NCBI RefSeq assembly: GCF_001403875.1
Contig: NZ_LN884299.1
Span: 2,604,117-2,668,116 of the forward strand
Direction: 5' to 3'
Length of the DNA stretch: 64,000 nucleotides
From: Paenibacillus ihumii
Lineage (GTDB): Bacteria; Bacillota; Bacilli; Paenibacillales; Paenibacillaceae
Positions 1 through 8,600 of this stretch are shown here, one piece after another (position 1 is the first letter of the stretch; every line of letters begins with the position of its first letter). Position numbers and translations under genes: made by a program. Below the pieces are notes generated by a model that saw nothing but the letters and a program-made list of their open reading frames with translations, was not told the DNA's origin and searched no databases.

Positions 1-175
1 TCGGCCCTTCATTGACCATAACGTAATTTTTACCCAGACATGAGAGAAGCCAGCCCACCACAAGGGTGGAACTGACTGCATCTCCATCCGGCTGTACGTG
101 CGACACTACCAGGAAATCATCATGATCCTTCAGAAAATGCTCTACCTGTAGGAACTCCTGTTCATTGGTCTGCAT
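1..175 (-). CDS. nrnA: Bifunctional oligoribonuclease/PAP phosphatase NrnA (DHH family), N-terminal part
   Basis: The first 58 codons of a gene running off the left edge. The visible protein begins MQTNEQEFL and carries DHH-family motif I, S-H-V-Q-P-D-G-D-A, with metal-binding candidates H26, D30 and D32. The family degrades nano-RNA oligonucleotides and dephosphorylates 3'-phosphoadenosine 5'-phosphate in the cytosol. The ATG at 175 is preceded by AGAAGGAGA at good spacing. It lies 18 bases after rbfA, as in Bacillus, where this gene follows rbfA and precedes truB. The catalytic DHH motif itself lies outside the window, so the identification rests on motif I and gene order. Confidence 0.85.
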   Translation of the reverse strand, partial: MQTNEQEFLQVEHFLKDHDDFLVVSHVQPDGDAVSSTLVVGWLLSCLGKNYVMVNEGP

Positions 176-193
176 TGCCGTCTCCTTCTAAAT

Positions 194-547
194 TCATTTA
201 TCCTCGTCATGCGTAATTTCGCCCAGCAGCTTCTCAATGCGGCTGCCGTACTCAATCGACTCATCGACTTTGAAAATCAATTCTGGCGTATGGCGCAAAC
301 GCATTCTTTTGCCAAGCTCAGTCCGCAGGAAACCGATCGCCTTCTCCAGCCCTTTCAGCGATTCCGATTTTTTCTCCTCATCGCCAAAAATGCTAATATA
401 TACCTTTGCTTGGGACAGGTCGCTTGTAACGTCCACGCCGGTCACCGTGACAAATCCGATCCGGGGATCCTTGATTTCATTCTGAATGAGGAGGCTGAGC
501 TCTTTCTTAATCTGTTCGCCCACACGTCCGACACGATTTTTCGCCAT
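194..547 (-). CDS. rbfA: 30S ribosome-binding factor A
   Basis: A protein of 117 residues, normal family length, starting MAKNRVGRVGEQIKKEL and containing the family signature around D-P-R-I-G-F near residues 27-32 followed by V-T-V-T-G-V. RbfA is a single KH-type domain that binds the 30S subunit during late 16S rRNA maturation and is important at low temperature. The ATG follows a GGTAGGTGA ribosome binding site and lies 15 bases after the infB stop, so it is translated from the same long transcript as infB and nusA. Nothing unusual was seen. Confidence 0.95.
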   Translation of the reverse strand: MAKNRVGRVGEQIKKELSLLIQNEIKDPRIGFVTVTGVDVTSDLSQAKVYISIFGDEEKKSESLKGLEKAIGFLRTELGKRMRLRHTPELIFKVDESIEYGSRIEKLLGEITHDEDK

Positions 548-562
548 TTATTGTCACCTACC

Positions 563-3142
563 TTACTTCCGCTCGACGGCCTCCATAATAAATGCCTCGA
601 TAACGTCGCCCTCTTTAATATCGTTGAAGTTATCCAGCGTGATGCCGCACTCGTAGCCTTGATTGACTTCCTTCGCATCGTCCTTGAAGCGTTTGAGTGA
701 ATCAATCTTGCCTTCATATACGACGATACCGTCGCGAATCAGGCGGGTTTCGGAATTACGCGTAATTTTGCCAGAGGTCACCATACAACCGGCGATCGTT
801 CCCACTCGGCTGAGCTTGAACGTATCGCGAACCTCAGCATGGCCAATGACAACCTCTTTATATTCGGGATCAAGCATCCCTTTCATAGCCTGCTCAATTT
901 CCTCGATCGCTTTATAGATGACGCGGTGGAGACGAATATCGACCTTCTCCTGCTCAGCCGTGGCTTTCGTCTGGTTGTCCGGACGAACGTTGAAGCCGAT
1001 CACGATCGCATTAGAAGCAGCCGCGAGAATGATATCCGATTCCGTAATGGCACCAGCGCCGCTGTGAATAATTTTTACGCGAACGCCCTCTACTTCGATT
1101 TTCTCCAGAGAGCCCTTAAGCGCCTCGACGGAGCCCTGTACGTCCGCTTTGATGATGACGTTGAGATCTTTGATCTCACCATCCTTGATGTGGCGGAACA
1201 GATCGTCAAGCGTAACGCGCGTGTTGCCGCCAAGCTCGGACTGACGTTGGGTCACTGCGCGTTTCTCGGCAATGGACCGGGCTTTGCGCTCGTCTTCAAA
1301 GACCATGAACGGATCGCCAGCCAGCGGCACTTCCGTCAACCCTGTAATTTCAACCGGCGTGGACGGTCCTGCTTCCTTGATGCGGCGGCCTTTATCGTTA
1401 ACCATAGCCCGGATGCGGCCAAAGCAATTTCCGGCTACGAACGCATCGCCCACCTTCAATGTACCATGCTGCACGAGCACGCGCGCAACCGGTCCGCGGC
1501 TCTTGTCCAGCTCGGCCTCGATCACCGCTCCGCGAGCGCGTTTGTCCGGATTCGCTTTATATTCATTGACTTCTGCTACGAGCAGAATCATTTCCAGCAA
1601 ATCTTCCAATCCCATTCTTTGCTTCGCGGACACGTTGACGAAGATCGTATCTCCGCCCCATTCCTCCGGAACGAGCCCGTACTCGGTCAGTTCCTGCTTC
1701 ACTTTGTCCGGATTCGCCGTCGGTTTATCGATCTTGTTAACGGCTACGATAATCGGAAGCCCTGCCGCTTTGGCGTGGTTGACTGCTTCCACTGTTTGCG
1801 GCATGACTCCGTCATCTGCAGCTACAACAATGATCGTAATGTCCGTCAATTGCGCACCGCGGGCACGCATAGCCGTAAACGCTTCGTGACCCGGGGTATC
1901 GAGGAACGTAATTTTCTTATTGTTAATCTCAACTTGATAAGCACCGATATGCTGGGTGATGCCTCCAGCCTCGCCGCCGCTGACATTCGTCGAACGGATG
2001 GCATCAAGCAGTGTCGTCTTACCATGGTCAACGTGACCCATAATCGTAACGACCGGAGGACGCTCCATCAAATCCGCCTCATCATCATTCTCTTCCAGCG
2101 TCTCGAAACGATCTTCCTCTACCGGGATTTTCACTTCGACCTCTACGCCGAAATCGCCGGCGAGCAGCAGGATCGTATCGATATCCAGCTCCTGGTTGAT
2201 CGTCGCCATGACGCCGAGCATAATCAGCTTCTTGATAACTTCGGAAGCATCCTTATGCAGAAGCTTTGCTGCCTCGCCTACCGTCATATTGCCGCGAACG
2301 ATGATCTTCTTCGGTGTATTGTCGATTTTCTCGCGCGGAGGCTGCTGCGCACCGCCCTTGCCTCTGCCGCCTTTACCGCCGCGGTTGTTCTTGAAATTGC
2401 CCGATCTGTTATCATCAAATCGTCTTTGACCCGGTCTATTGTTATTTCCCTTACGCTGGCCCTGGCCTCTGTCCTGATTTCTGCCAGCAGCATTGCTGTC
2501 ATTACTGGACTGTGGCTGACGGGCAGCAGGTCCGTTATTGCGATTCGGGGCAGCCGCCGTATTTCCTGATCCCTGTCCCTGACGAGCTCCTCCCGCATTG
2601 GTATTTGCGCGTTGCCCTCCAGACGGCTGGGATCCCCTGCCGCCTTGAGAGCTATTGCGGTTCCCCTGCGGGCCGCCTCCTGGCCGTTTATTTCTTTCTT
2701 GCGTTGCCTGTGCTCCCCCTGCATGGGAGGATGTATTTGTATCAGTTCTATTATTCATACTTACCTGCTTTTCTTGTTGATTTTTGGTATTGCCTGATCC
2801 GCTGCTGCCCGCTCTATGCCCCTGACCCTGCTCCTCACGCTGGCCGGCATCAGCACCGGCCCCGGTTTTCGGCGTTTGGCTTCCTCCTGCGGAAGCGGGT
2901 GCCGACGATTTAGCTGAAGATTTAGCAGGCTCGGAACCTTCGCGCTTGGCAGCGGCATTGCTCTTAATATCCTTGAAAAACTGCTCTACCTTGGATACGG
3001 CATCATTCTCCATTACACTCATGTGGTTATTAACCGGAATATTTAGCCGTTTAAGAATCGTAATAATTTCCTTGCTGCTCATATTGAGCGATTTTGCATA
3101 TTCATATACCCTGAGTTTATCCTTGTTTTCTTGTTTACTCAA
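563..3142 (-). CDS. infB: Translation initiation factor IF-2
   Basis: A protein of 859 residues. Order of parts: an IF2_N helical domain (about 10-56); a long disordered stretch (about 65-275) very rich in Gly, Asn, Gln, Arg and Ser with many RGG-like steps; a second IF2_N domain (about 283-330); then the GTPase domain with G1 GHVDHGKT (about 365), G3 DTPGHEAF and G4 NKID, followed by the beta-barrel and C-terminal fMet-tRNA-binding domains. It brings initiator tRNA to the 30S subunit and promotes subunit joining. The start codon is TTG at 3142, preceded by GGAGGTGG at 6 bases; it overlaps the ylxQ stop by 8 bases. An internal ATG at 2758 (residue 129) has a weak AGGT site and could give a shorter form, as known for infB in Bacillus and E. 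coli. Confidence 0.97.
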   Translation of the reverse strand: MSKQENKDKLRVYEYAKSLNMSSKEIITILKRLNIPVNNHMSVMENDAVSKVEQFFKDIKSNAAAKREGSEPAKSSAKSSAPASAGGSQTPKTGAGADAGQREEQGQGHRAGSSGSGNTKNQQEKQVSMNNRTDTNTSSHAGGAQATQERNKRPGGGPQGNRNSSQGGRGSQPSGGQRANTNAGGARQGQGSGNTAAAPNRNNGPAARQPQSSNDSNAAGRNQDRGQGQRKGNNNRPGQRRFDDNRSGNFKNNRGGKGGRGKGGAQQPPREKIDNTPKKIIVRGNMTVGEAAKLLHKDASEVIKKLIMLGVMATINQELDIDTILLLAGDFGVEVEVKIPVEEDRFETLEENDDEADLMERPPVVTIMGHVDHGKTTLLDAIRSTNVSGGEAGGITQHIGAYQVEINNKKITFLDTPGHEAFTAMRARGAQLTDITIIVVAADDGVMPQTVEAVNHAKAAGLPIIVAVNKIDKPTANPDKVKQELTEYGLVPEEWGGDTIFVNVSAKQRMGLEDLLEMILLVAEVNEYKANPDKRARGAVIEAELDKSRGPVARVLVQHGTLKVGDAFVAGNCFGRIRAMVNDKGRRIKEAGPSTPVEITGLTEVPLAGDPFMVFEDERKARSIAEKRAVTQRQSELGGNTRVTLDDLFRHIKDGEIKDLNVIIKADVQGSVEALKGSLEKIEVEGVRVKIIHSGAGAITESDIILAAASNAIVIGFNVRPDNQTKATAEQEKVDIRLHRVIYKAIEEIEQAMKGMLDPEYKEVVIGHAEVRDTFKLSRVGTIAGCMVTSGKITRNSETRLIRDGIVVYEGKIDSLKRFKDDAKEVNQGYECGITLDNFNDIKEGDVIEAFIMEAVERK

Positions 3143-3458
3143 TATACTCCACCTCCGACGTTTTCACGATCGTTTTCCGAATCATATCGGCGAATCCCTG
3201 ATCCAGCAGAGCCAGAACGACCCGTTCCGGCTTTCCGACGCTTGATCCAAGGTCTTCCCTGCCATAGCCGATGATCAAAGGAACTTTGTAGGTCGCGCAC
3301 TTGTCACGAAATTTCTTGCGGGCATTCTCGGAAGCATCCCGCGCGACAATAACAAGCTTAGCCTCCCCGGAGCGAACCGCCTTAAGGACGCTCTCGTCCC
3401 CGGTGACTATTTTGCCAGCCCGCATCGCCAGGCCAAGACCGGACAGCACTTTACTCAT
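3135..3458 (-). CDS. ylxQ: L7Ae/L30e-family K-turn RNA-binding protein YlxQ
   Basis: A small protein of 107 residues (MSKVLSGLGLAMRAGK...) of the ribosomal L7Ae family, containing the typical G-x-x-x-V-x-K-x-V-R-S-G-x-A-K-L-V pattern in its N-terminal half. Members bind kink-turn RNA; the cellular role of YlxQ is not well settled. An upstream in-frame ATG at 3497 exists, but I chose 3458 because AGAGGA stands 5 bases before it and the longer forms would run far into ylxR. It overlaps the ylxR stop and the infB start by 8 bases each, indicating translational coupling inside the nusA-infB operon. Confidence 0.88.
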   Translation of the reverse strand: MSKVLSGLGLAMRAGKIVTGDESVLKAVRSGEAKLVIVARDASENARKKFRDKCATYKVPLIIGYGREDLGSSVGKPERVVLALLDQGFADMIRKTIVKTSEVEYIE

Positions 3459-3771
3459 CGGCATCCTCTTTCCGATCGCGTTCAGCGATAAAGTCATCCT
3501 CTACCGCAAGAAAGTCCCGTGCCAGCTGCTCGTAAACCTCCGTGCCCACCGGAGATTTCAGCGCCCTGTCCAAGGCCTTGTTCTTATGGGCCAGCTTGAA
3601 ACAGGACGCTTGACCGCACAAATAGGCGCCGCGGCCTGACTTTTTGCCGGTCAAATCGATCGATACGTCTCCCTCCGGAGAACGCACGACGCGAATCAAC
3701 GACTTCTTGGGCATCATTTCATTGCATGCCACGCATTTGCGCAGCGGTATCTTTCTAGGCTTCATCCTCAT
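3451..3771 (-). CDS. ylxR: YlxR/RnpM family RNA-binding protein (DUF448)
   Basis: A protein of 106 residues starting MRMKPRKIPLRKCVACNEM. It shows the family features: an N-terminal C-V-A-C pair (about 14-17), the G-R-G-A-Y-L-C motif near residue 48, and a following Cys. The YlxR family has been described as an RNase P-modulating (RnpM) and regulatory RNA-binding protein in Gram-positive bacteria. It sits between nusA (35 bases upstream) and ylxQ (8-base overlap), the conserved arrangement. The C-terminal tail is rich in Asp, Glu, Arg and Lys. The ATG has GGGGG in front (cgccccccg on the plus strand). An ATG two codons in is an alternative start. Confidence 0.92.
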   Translation of the reverse strand: MRMKPRKIPLRKCVACNEMMPKKSLIRVVRSPEGDVSIDLTGKKSGRGAYLCGQASCFKLAHKNKALDRALKSPVGTEVYEQLARDFLAVEDDFIAERDRKEDADE

Positions 3772-3806
3772 CGCCCCCCGTCCATACTAACAATTAGAGC
3801 TAATAA

Positions 3807-4904
3807 TTAATCGACGGAGACGGAATCCTGCGGCATTTCACCCGAGTCAGTCTTCTCTCTTCCAAATTCCTCTTCCGCTTGACTCTCGCTCTTGATGTCG
3901 ATCTTCCATCCCGTCAGCTTGGCTGCCAGGCGGGCATTCTGCCCCTTGATGCCGATGGCCAGCGAGAGCTGATAATCAGGAACGATTACGCGCGCCATCT
4001 TCTCCGCTTCAAACACCTGGACTTCAAGCACCTTCGAAGGGCTAAGCGCGTTGGCTACATACTCCTCGACATTCTCGGAATAGCGCACGATATCGATTTT
4101 CTCGCCCCGAAGCTCGCTTACGATCGTCTGGACGCGAGTCCCCTTAGGCCCTACGCAGGAGCCGACCGGATCCACTTCGCTGTTGCGGGAATAGACCGCG
4201 ATTTTAGAGCGGAAGCCCGCTTCGCGCGCCACAGAACGAATCTCTACGACACCGTCAAAAATCTCCGGCACCTCAAGCTCAAACAGCCGCTTTAGCAATC
4301 CCGGGTGCGTACGTGAAAGCAAAATTTGCGGCCCCTTGGTCGTATTCTCCACCTTCGTGATGTATGCCTTAATCCGGTCTCCATGCTTGAACTTCTCATT
4401 CGGCATAAGCTCGTTCAGCGGAAGATGGGCCTCAATCTTGCCGAGATCGACATAGACATTACGCTGATCCTGACGCTGGACGATCCCCGTAACGATATCC
4501 TCTTCCTTCTCGACAAAAGCGTTGTAAATCAGTCCCCGCTCGGCCTCGCGGATGCGCTGGGTGACGACCTGCTTAGCCGTCTGTGCCGCAATGCGTCCGA
4601 AATCCCGAGGCGTAACCTCAATCTCGGAGATATCATCCAATTGGAAGCTTGGATTGATCTCACGAGCCGCTGCCAAGGAGATCTCCGTCCGCGGATCCAG
4701 CACTTCTTCCACGACAAGCTTGCGGGCAAAAACCTTAATCGCCCCGGTATGACGATTCATGTCGACGCGGACGTTTTGTGCGGTGTTAAAATTGCGTTTG
4801 TAGCTGGAGATCAGAGCAGCTTCAATCGCCTCGAACAAAATGTCCTTGCTGATTCCTTTCTCCCTTTCCAATTCATTTAAGGCTTCAATAAAATCCATAC
4901 TCAT
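3807..4904 (-). CDS. nusA: Transcription termination/antitermination factor NusA
   Basis: A protein of 365 residues with the Gram-positive architecture: N-terminal RNA polymerase-binding domain (1 to about 125), S1 domain (about 133-200), then two KH domains ending with I-K-S-E-S and a short acidic tail. It lacks the C-terminal acidic repeats of the E. coli protein, as expected for Bacillota. NusA stabilises pause hairpins and assists intrinsic termination. The start at 4904 (MSMDFIEALNELERE) was chosen by family similarity; a TTG at 4913 is in frame, but the best site (AGGGGG, with a second GAGG) fits 4904 or 4898 better. It lies about 40 bases downstream of rimP and may control its own operon through the leader hairpin at 5448-5473. 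Confidence 0.95.
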   Translation of the reverse strand: MSMDFIEALNELEREKGISKDILFEAIEAALISSYKRNFNTAQNVRVDMNRHTGAIKVFARKLVVEEVLDPRTEISLAAAREINPSFQLDDISEIEVTPRDFGRIAAQTAKQVVTQRIREAERGLIYNAFVEKEEDIVTGIVQRQDQRNVYVDLGKIEAHLPLNELMPNEKFKHGDRIKAYITKVENTTKGPQILLSRTHPGLLKRLFELEVPEIFDGVVEIRSVAREAGFRSKIAVYSRNSEVDPVGSCVGPKGTRVQTIVSELRGEKIDIVRYSENVEEYVANALSPSKVLEVQVFEAEKMARVIVPDYQLSLAIGIKGQNARLAAKLTGWKIDIKSESQAEEEFGREKTDSGEMPQDSVSVD

Positions 4905-4943
4905 CTGCCTCAAGTTCCCCCTTTCATCTTCCCGTGCAGATCA

Positions 4944-5405
4944 TTAAAAAATGATGGCCAACCTAGCGCTGGCTACTTTGTTATATGGGATGGCATAATC
5001 CTTCTTCCCGACCGTAATGACCAGCTGGTCATTGTCAAAAGAAAGCAGCCGGCCTTCAAATTCCTTCAGACCTTCTACCGGTTCATATGTAGTCACAAAT
5101 ACATCCTTGCCGACGGCTTTAGCTACATCCTCTGCCTTTTTGAGCGGACGCTCCGCTCCAGGTGAAGAGACTTCCAGGAAATAAGCGGACGGAATCGGAT
5201 CGGCAGCATCCAGCTTCTCGCTTAAATATTCACTGATTCGGCCGCAATCATCGATATCAATGCCTCCATCCTTATCAACGAAGACGCGAAGAAACCAGTT
5301 GCTTCCTTCCTTCACATATTCCACGTCTACCAGTTCAAAGCCGTTCTCCTGCAAAAAGGGGAGAACCATCTCTTCTACGGTCGCTTTGATCTTCGGTGTG
5401 CTCAA
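4944..5405 (-). CDS. rimP: Ribosome maturation factor RimP
   Basis: A protein of 153 residues starting at TTG (5405), with GGAGG nine bases upstream. It has the RimP two-domain layout: an N-terminal alpha/beta domain with F-V-D-K-D-G-G-I-D-I-D-D-C and V-S-S-P-G, and a C-terminal SH3-like domain (F-E-G-R-L-L-S-F through the end). It assists 30S subunit assembly in the cytosol. It is the first gene of the rimP-nusA-ylxR-ylxQ-infB-rbfA-nrnA transcript; a good SigA-type promoter and a hairpin leader precede it. Confidence 0.95.
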   Translation of the reverse strand: MSTPKIKATVEEMVLPFLQENGFELVDVEYVKEGSNWFLRVFVDKDGGIDIDDCGRISEYLSEKLDAADPIPSAYFLEVSSPGAERPLKKAEDVAKAVGKDVFVTTYEPVEGLKEFEGRLLSFDNDQLVITVGKKDYAIPYNKVASARLAIIF

Positions 5406-5447
5406 GCGTACATACCTCCATAAATTTCATTCCTATATACCAAAGAG

Positions 5448-5473
5448 TAAAGAGTGGGTTTCCCCACTCTTTA
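5448..5473 (-). promoter_or_regulatory. Leader hairpin of the rimP-nusA operon, candidate NusA-dependent attenuator
   Basis: A perfect 11-bp stem (TAAAGAGTGGG with CCCACTCTTTA) and a 4-base loop, between the promoter at 5507-5535 and the rimP start at 5405. In the RNA the hairpin is followed by CUCUUUGG, a broken U-tract. Intrinsic terminators with poor U-tracts in Bacillus often need NusA, and the B. subtilis nusA operon leader is reported to be controlled this way. That this hairpin attenuates is inference. Confidence 0.6.
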
Positions 5474-5506
5474 AACAACGGCTCTATCTCCATGATTACC
5501 AAAAAA

Positions 5507-5535
5507 ATTATAACATAGTCCAGCATTAGTGACAA
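5507..5535 (-). promoter_or_regulatory. SigA-type promoter of the rimP-nusA-infB operon
   Basis: On the minus strand the -35 box TTGTCA (5530-5535) is separated by exactly 17 bases from a perfect -10 box TATAAT (5507-5512). Transcription would start near 5500, about 95 bases before the rimP TTG, and would include the 5448-5473 hairpin. Confidence 0.8.
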
Positions 5536-5639
5536 GTAAATCACCTTTACTCAGCAGAAGCAGGTCCATCCCGCAAAGACGATTGCCGCTCCTGCCTTTC
5601 AAATCTCCGGACCGCTTGTACGGCGTACCCGAAAGACAT

Positions 5640-8600
5640 TTAAAATAACGACAGCTGGTTGCTCTCGGGAAGACCGCGGAAGCAGCCCATCGAATTCAGG
5701 AGTTCAACAACCGTTTTCGATGCCTTCGACTTCTGCTGGAAGTCCTCGATCGACAGAAATTCTCCCTGCTCCTTAGCGGCAGCGATATTCTTGGCCGCAT
5801 TATCGCCGATCCCGGCAAGGGCCGAGAACGGCGGGATCAGGGCATCGCCGTCCACGATAAAGCGCGTAGCGTCAGAGCGGTAAAGATCGATGCTCTTAAA
5901 CCGGAAGCCGCGAGCCGTCATCTCCAGCGCCATCTCCAGGATCGGCAGCATGTTCCGCTCCTTCGGCAGCGCTTGGAAGCCCTTTTGCTCGATCTCTTCG
6001 ATTTTGCGGTAAATGGCTTCATAGCCCTGGCAGAACAGCTCGATATCGAAATCTTCCCCGCGTACCGAGAAATACGTAGCATAGTATTCGATCGGATGAT
6101 AAAGCTTGAAGTAGGCAGTCCGCACTGCGGAGATAACGTATGCCGCTGCGTGCGCCTTCGGGAACATATATTGGATCTTGAGGCAGGAATCGATGTACCA
6201 CTGCGGCACTTTGCATCTCTTCATCTCATCGATCCATTCTTGGGTGAGGCCCTTTCCTTTACGCACGCTCTCCGTAATTTTAAAGGCCAGACCGGCATCC
6301 ATTCCGGCCTTGTAGATCAGATAGAGCATAATATCGTCCCGACAGCCGATAACCGTCTTAATGTTGCACGTCCCGCTCTTGATCAGCTCTTGGGCATTGC
6401 CGAGCCATACTCCGGTTCCGTGGGACAGCCCCGAGATTTGCAGCAGGTCAGCGAAAGAAGAAGGCTGCGACTCCACCAGCATCTGGCGCACGAATTTCGT
6501 CCCCATTTCCGGCACACCGTAGGTCGCTACCGGCGTCCGGATTTGCTCCGGCGTAACCCCTAACGCCTCGGTGGAATTGAACATGCTCATGACCTTCGGG
6601 TCATTCATCGGAATCGTCGTCGGATCGACGCCGGTCAGATCCTGCAGCATGCGCATCATCGTCGGATCATCGTGGCCGAGAATATCGAGCTTGAGCAGGT
6701 TCGCATCGAAGGCGTGATAGTCAAAATGCGTCGTCTTCCATTCAGCATTAACATCATCCGCAGGGTACTGCACCGGCGTAATGTCCTCGACCTCGATATA
6801 ATCCGGGACGACGACGATCCCGCCGGGATGCTGCCCCGTGCTTCTCTTCACCCCGGTACAGCCCGCAGCAAGGCGGTTCAGCTCAGCCCCCCGCCAATGC
6901 TTATGATGCTCTTCCTCATATTTCTTAGCGAAGCCAAACGCAGTCTTCTCAGCTACCGTACCGATCGTTCCGGCACGGAACACGCTTTTCTCGCCGAACA
7001 GCTCTTTCGTATAATTGTGAGCATGCGGCTGATATTCGCCCGAGAAGTTCAAATCGATATCGGGAACCTTGTCTCCCTTAAATCCGAGAAAAGTCTCGAA
7101 AGGAATGTCCTGCCCTTCTCCTTTCAGCTTCTCGCCGCATTTCGGGCAAGGCTTATCCGGCAGGTCAAACCCGCTCGGCACGCTTCCGTCCAGGAACCAT
7201 TCACTGTGCTTGCACTCCGGGTTCAAGCAGATATAATGCGCCGGCAGCGGATTAACCTCCGAGATTCCGAGGAACGTCGCCACGACGGAGGAGCCTACGG
7301 ATCCCCGCGAGCCAACGAGATAACCGTCTCTGTTCGACTTTTTAACGAGCCGCTCAGATATTAAATAGTTAGCTGAGAAGCCGTATTTAATAATCGGCTC
7401 AAGCTCCTTCTCCAGCCGCTGAACGACTACCTCAGGCAAATCCTCGCCATAAATCGACCTCGCCGTCTCATAGCAGGTGTTGCGGATTTCCTCGTCCGCA
7501 CCTTCCAAAATCGGCGTAAACAGCTTGTCCGGGAACAGCTCCAGCTCCTCGAAGGCGTCGGCCAGCTCTGACGTATTCTTGACCACGACCTCGTAGGCCT
7601 TCTCTTCCCCCAGGAATTGAAACTCCTCCAGCATCTCTTCGGTTGTCCGGAAGTGAGCGTCCGGCTTGCGAATATCCTTGAGCGGGCTGAAGCCCGTAAT
7701 GCCGTGAATGGTGATGTCCCTGTATATTTTGTCACGGGGCTCCAGGTAGTGGACATTGCCGGTAGCTACGACCGGCTTGCCAAGCTTAAAGCCGATTTCG
7801 CAAATTTTGCGCAGCGCCGTCTCCAGCTCCTGCACGTTTCCAACTAACCCCTTCTCGACGAGGTGCATGTACATCGTGAGCGGCTGAATTTCCAACACAT
7901 CGTAAAATTCTGCTACCTTCTCGGCTTCCTCCATCGATTTATTGAGCACCGTCTCAAAGAACTCCCCCTTCTCGCAGCCGGATAAAATGAGCAGGCCTTC
8001 TCTCATCTCAGCAAGCTTGGACTTCGGAATGCAGGCAACCCGTTTAAAATATTCTGTATGAGACAATGAAACCAATTTATAAAGGTTTTTCTTCCCGGTC
8101 ATGTTGAGCGCATAAATACAGCAATGGAACGGCCGGGCATTGGATAAATCCTTTCCGACCTTGGCATTAAGCTGATCCAGCGTTTTATATCCCTCAATCT
8201 TGACCGCATCCTCCAGCAATCCGTTGAGAATTTCGCCGAGCGCCAACGTATCGTCGATCGCCCGGTGATGATTCTCCAGCGATACTTTATACTTGGCAGC
8301 GAGCGTGTTCAGACGGTGATTCTTCATCGTCGGGAACAGCATCCGGGCCAGCTCAAGCGTATCAAGCACCGGATTGCTCAGCGGCGGCTGGCCAAGCTCC
8401 TTCAGCTTGGCATTAACGAAGTCAATGTCGAATCTTGCATTATGCGCTACCAGTACGGCGTCGCCGACAAACTCGACAAATTCTTTGAGGACAGGCTCTA
8501 CATCCGGAGCGTCCTTTACCATATCATCATTAATATTCGTCAATTGCTGAATATTGTATGGGATGCGGACATGGGGATTAACGAAGGTAGCATAGCGATC

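Noticed and set aside
839..2569. A 576-codon plus-strand open frame opposite infB
   Set aside because: It is the antisense of a strongly conserved gene, has Arg/Ile/Asp-rich composition typical of reverse frames and no recognisable domain.
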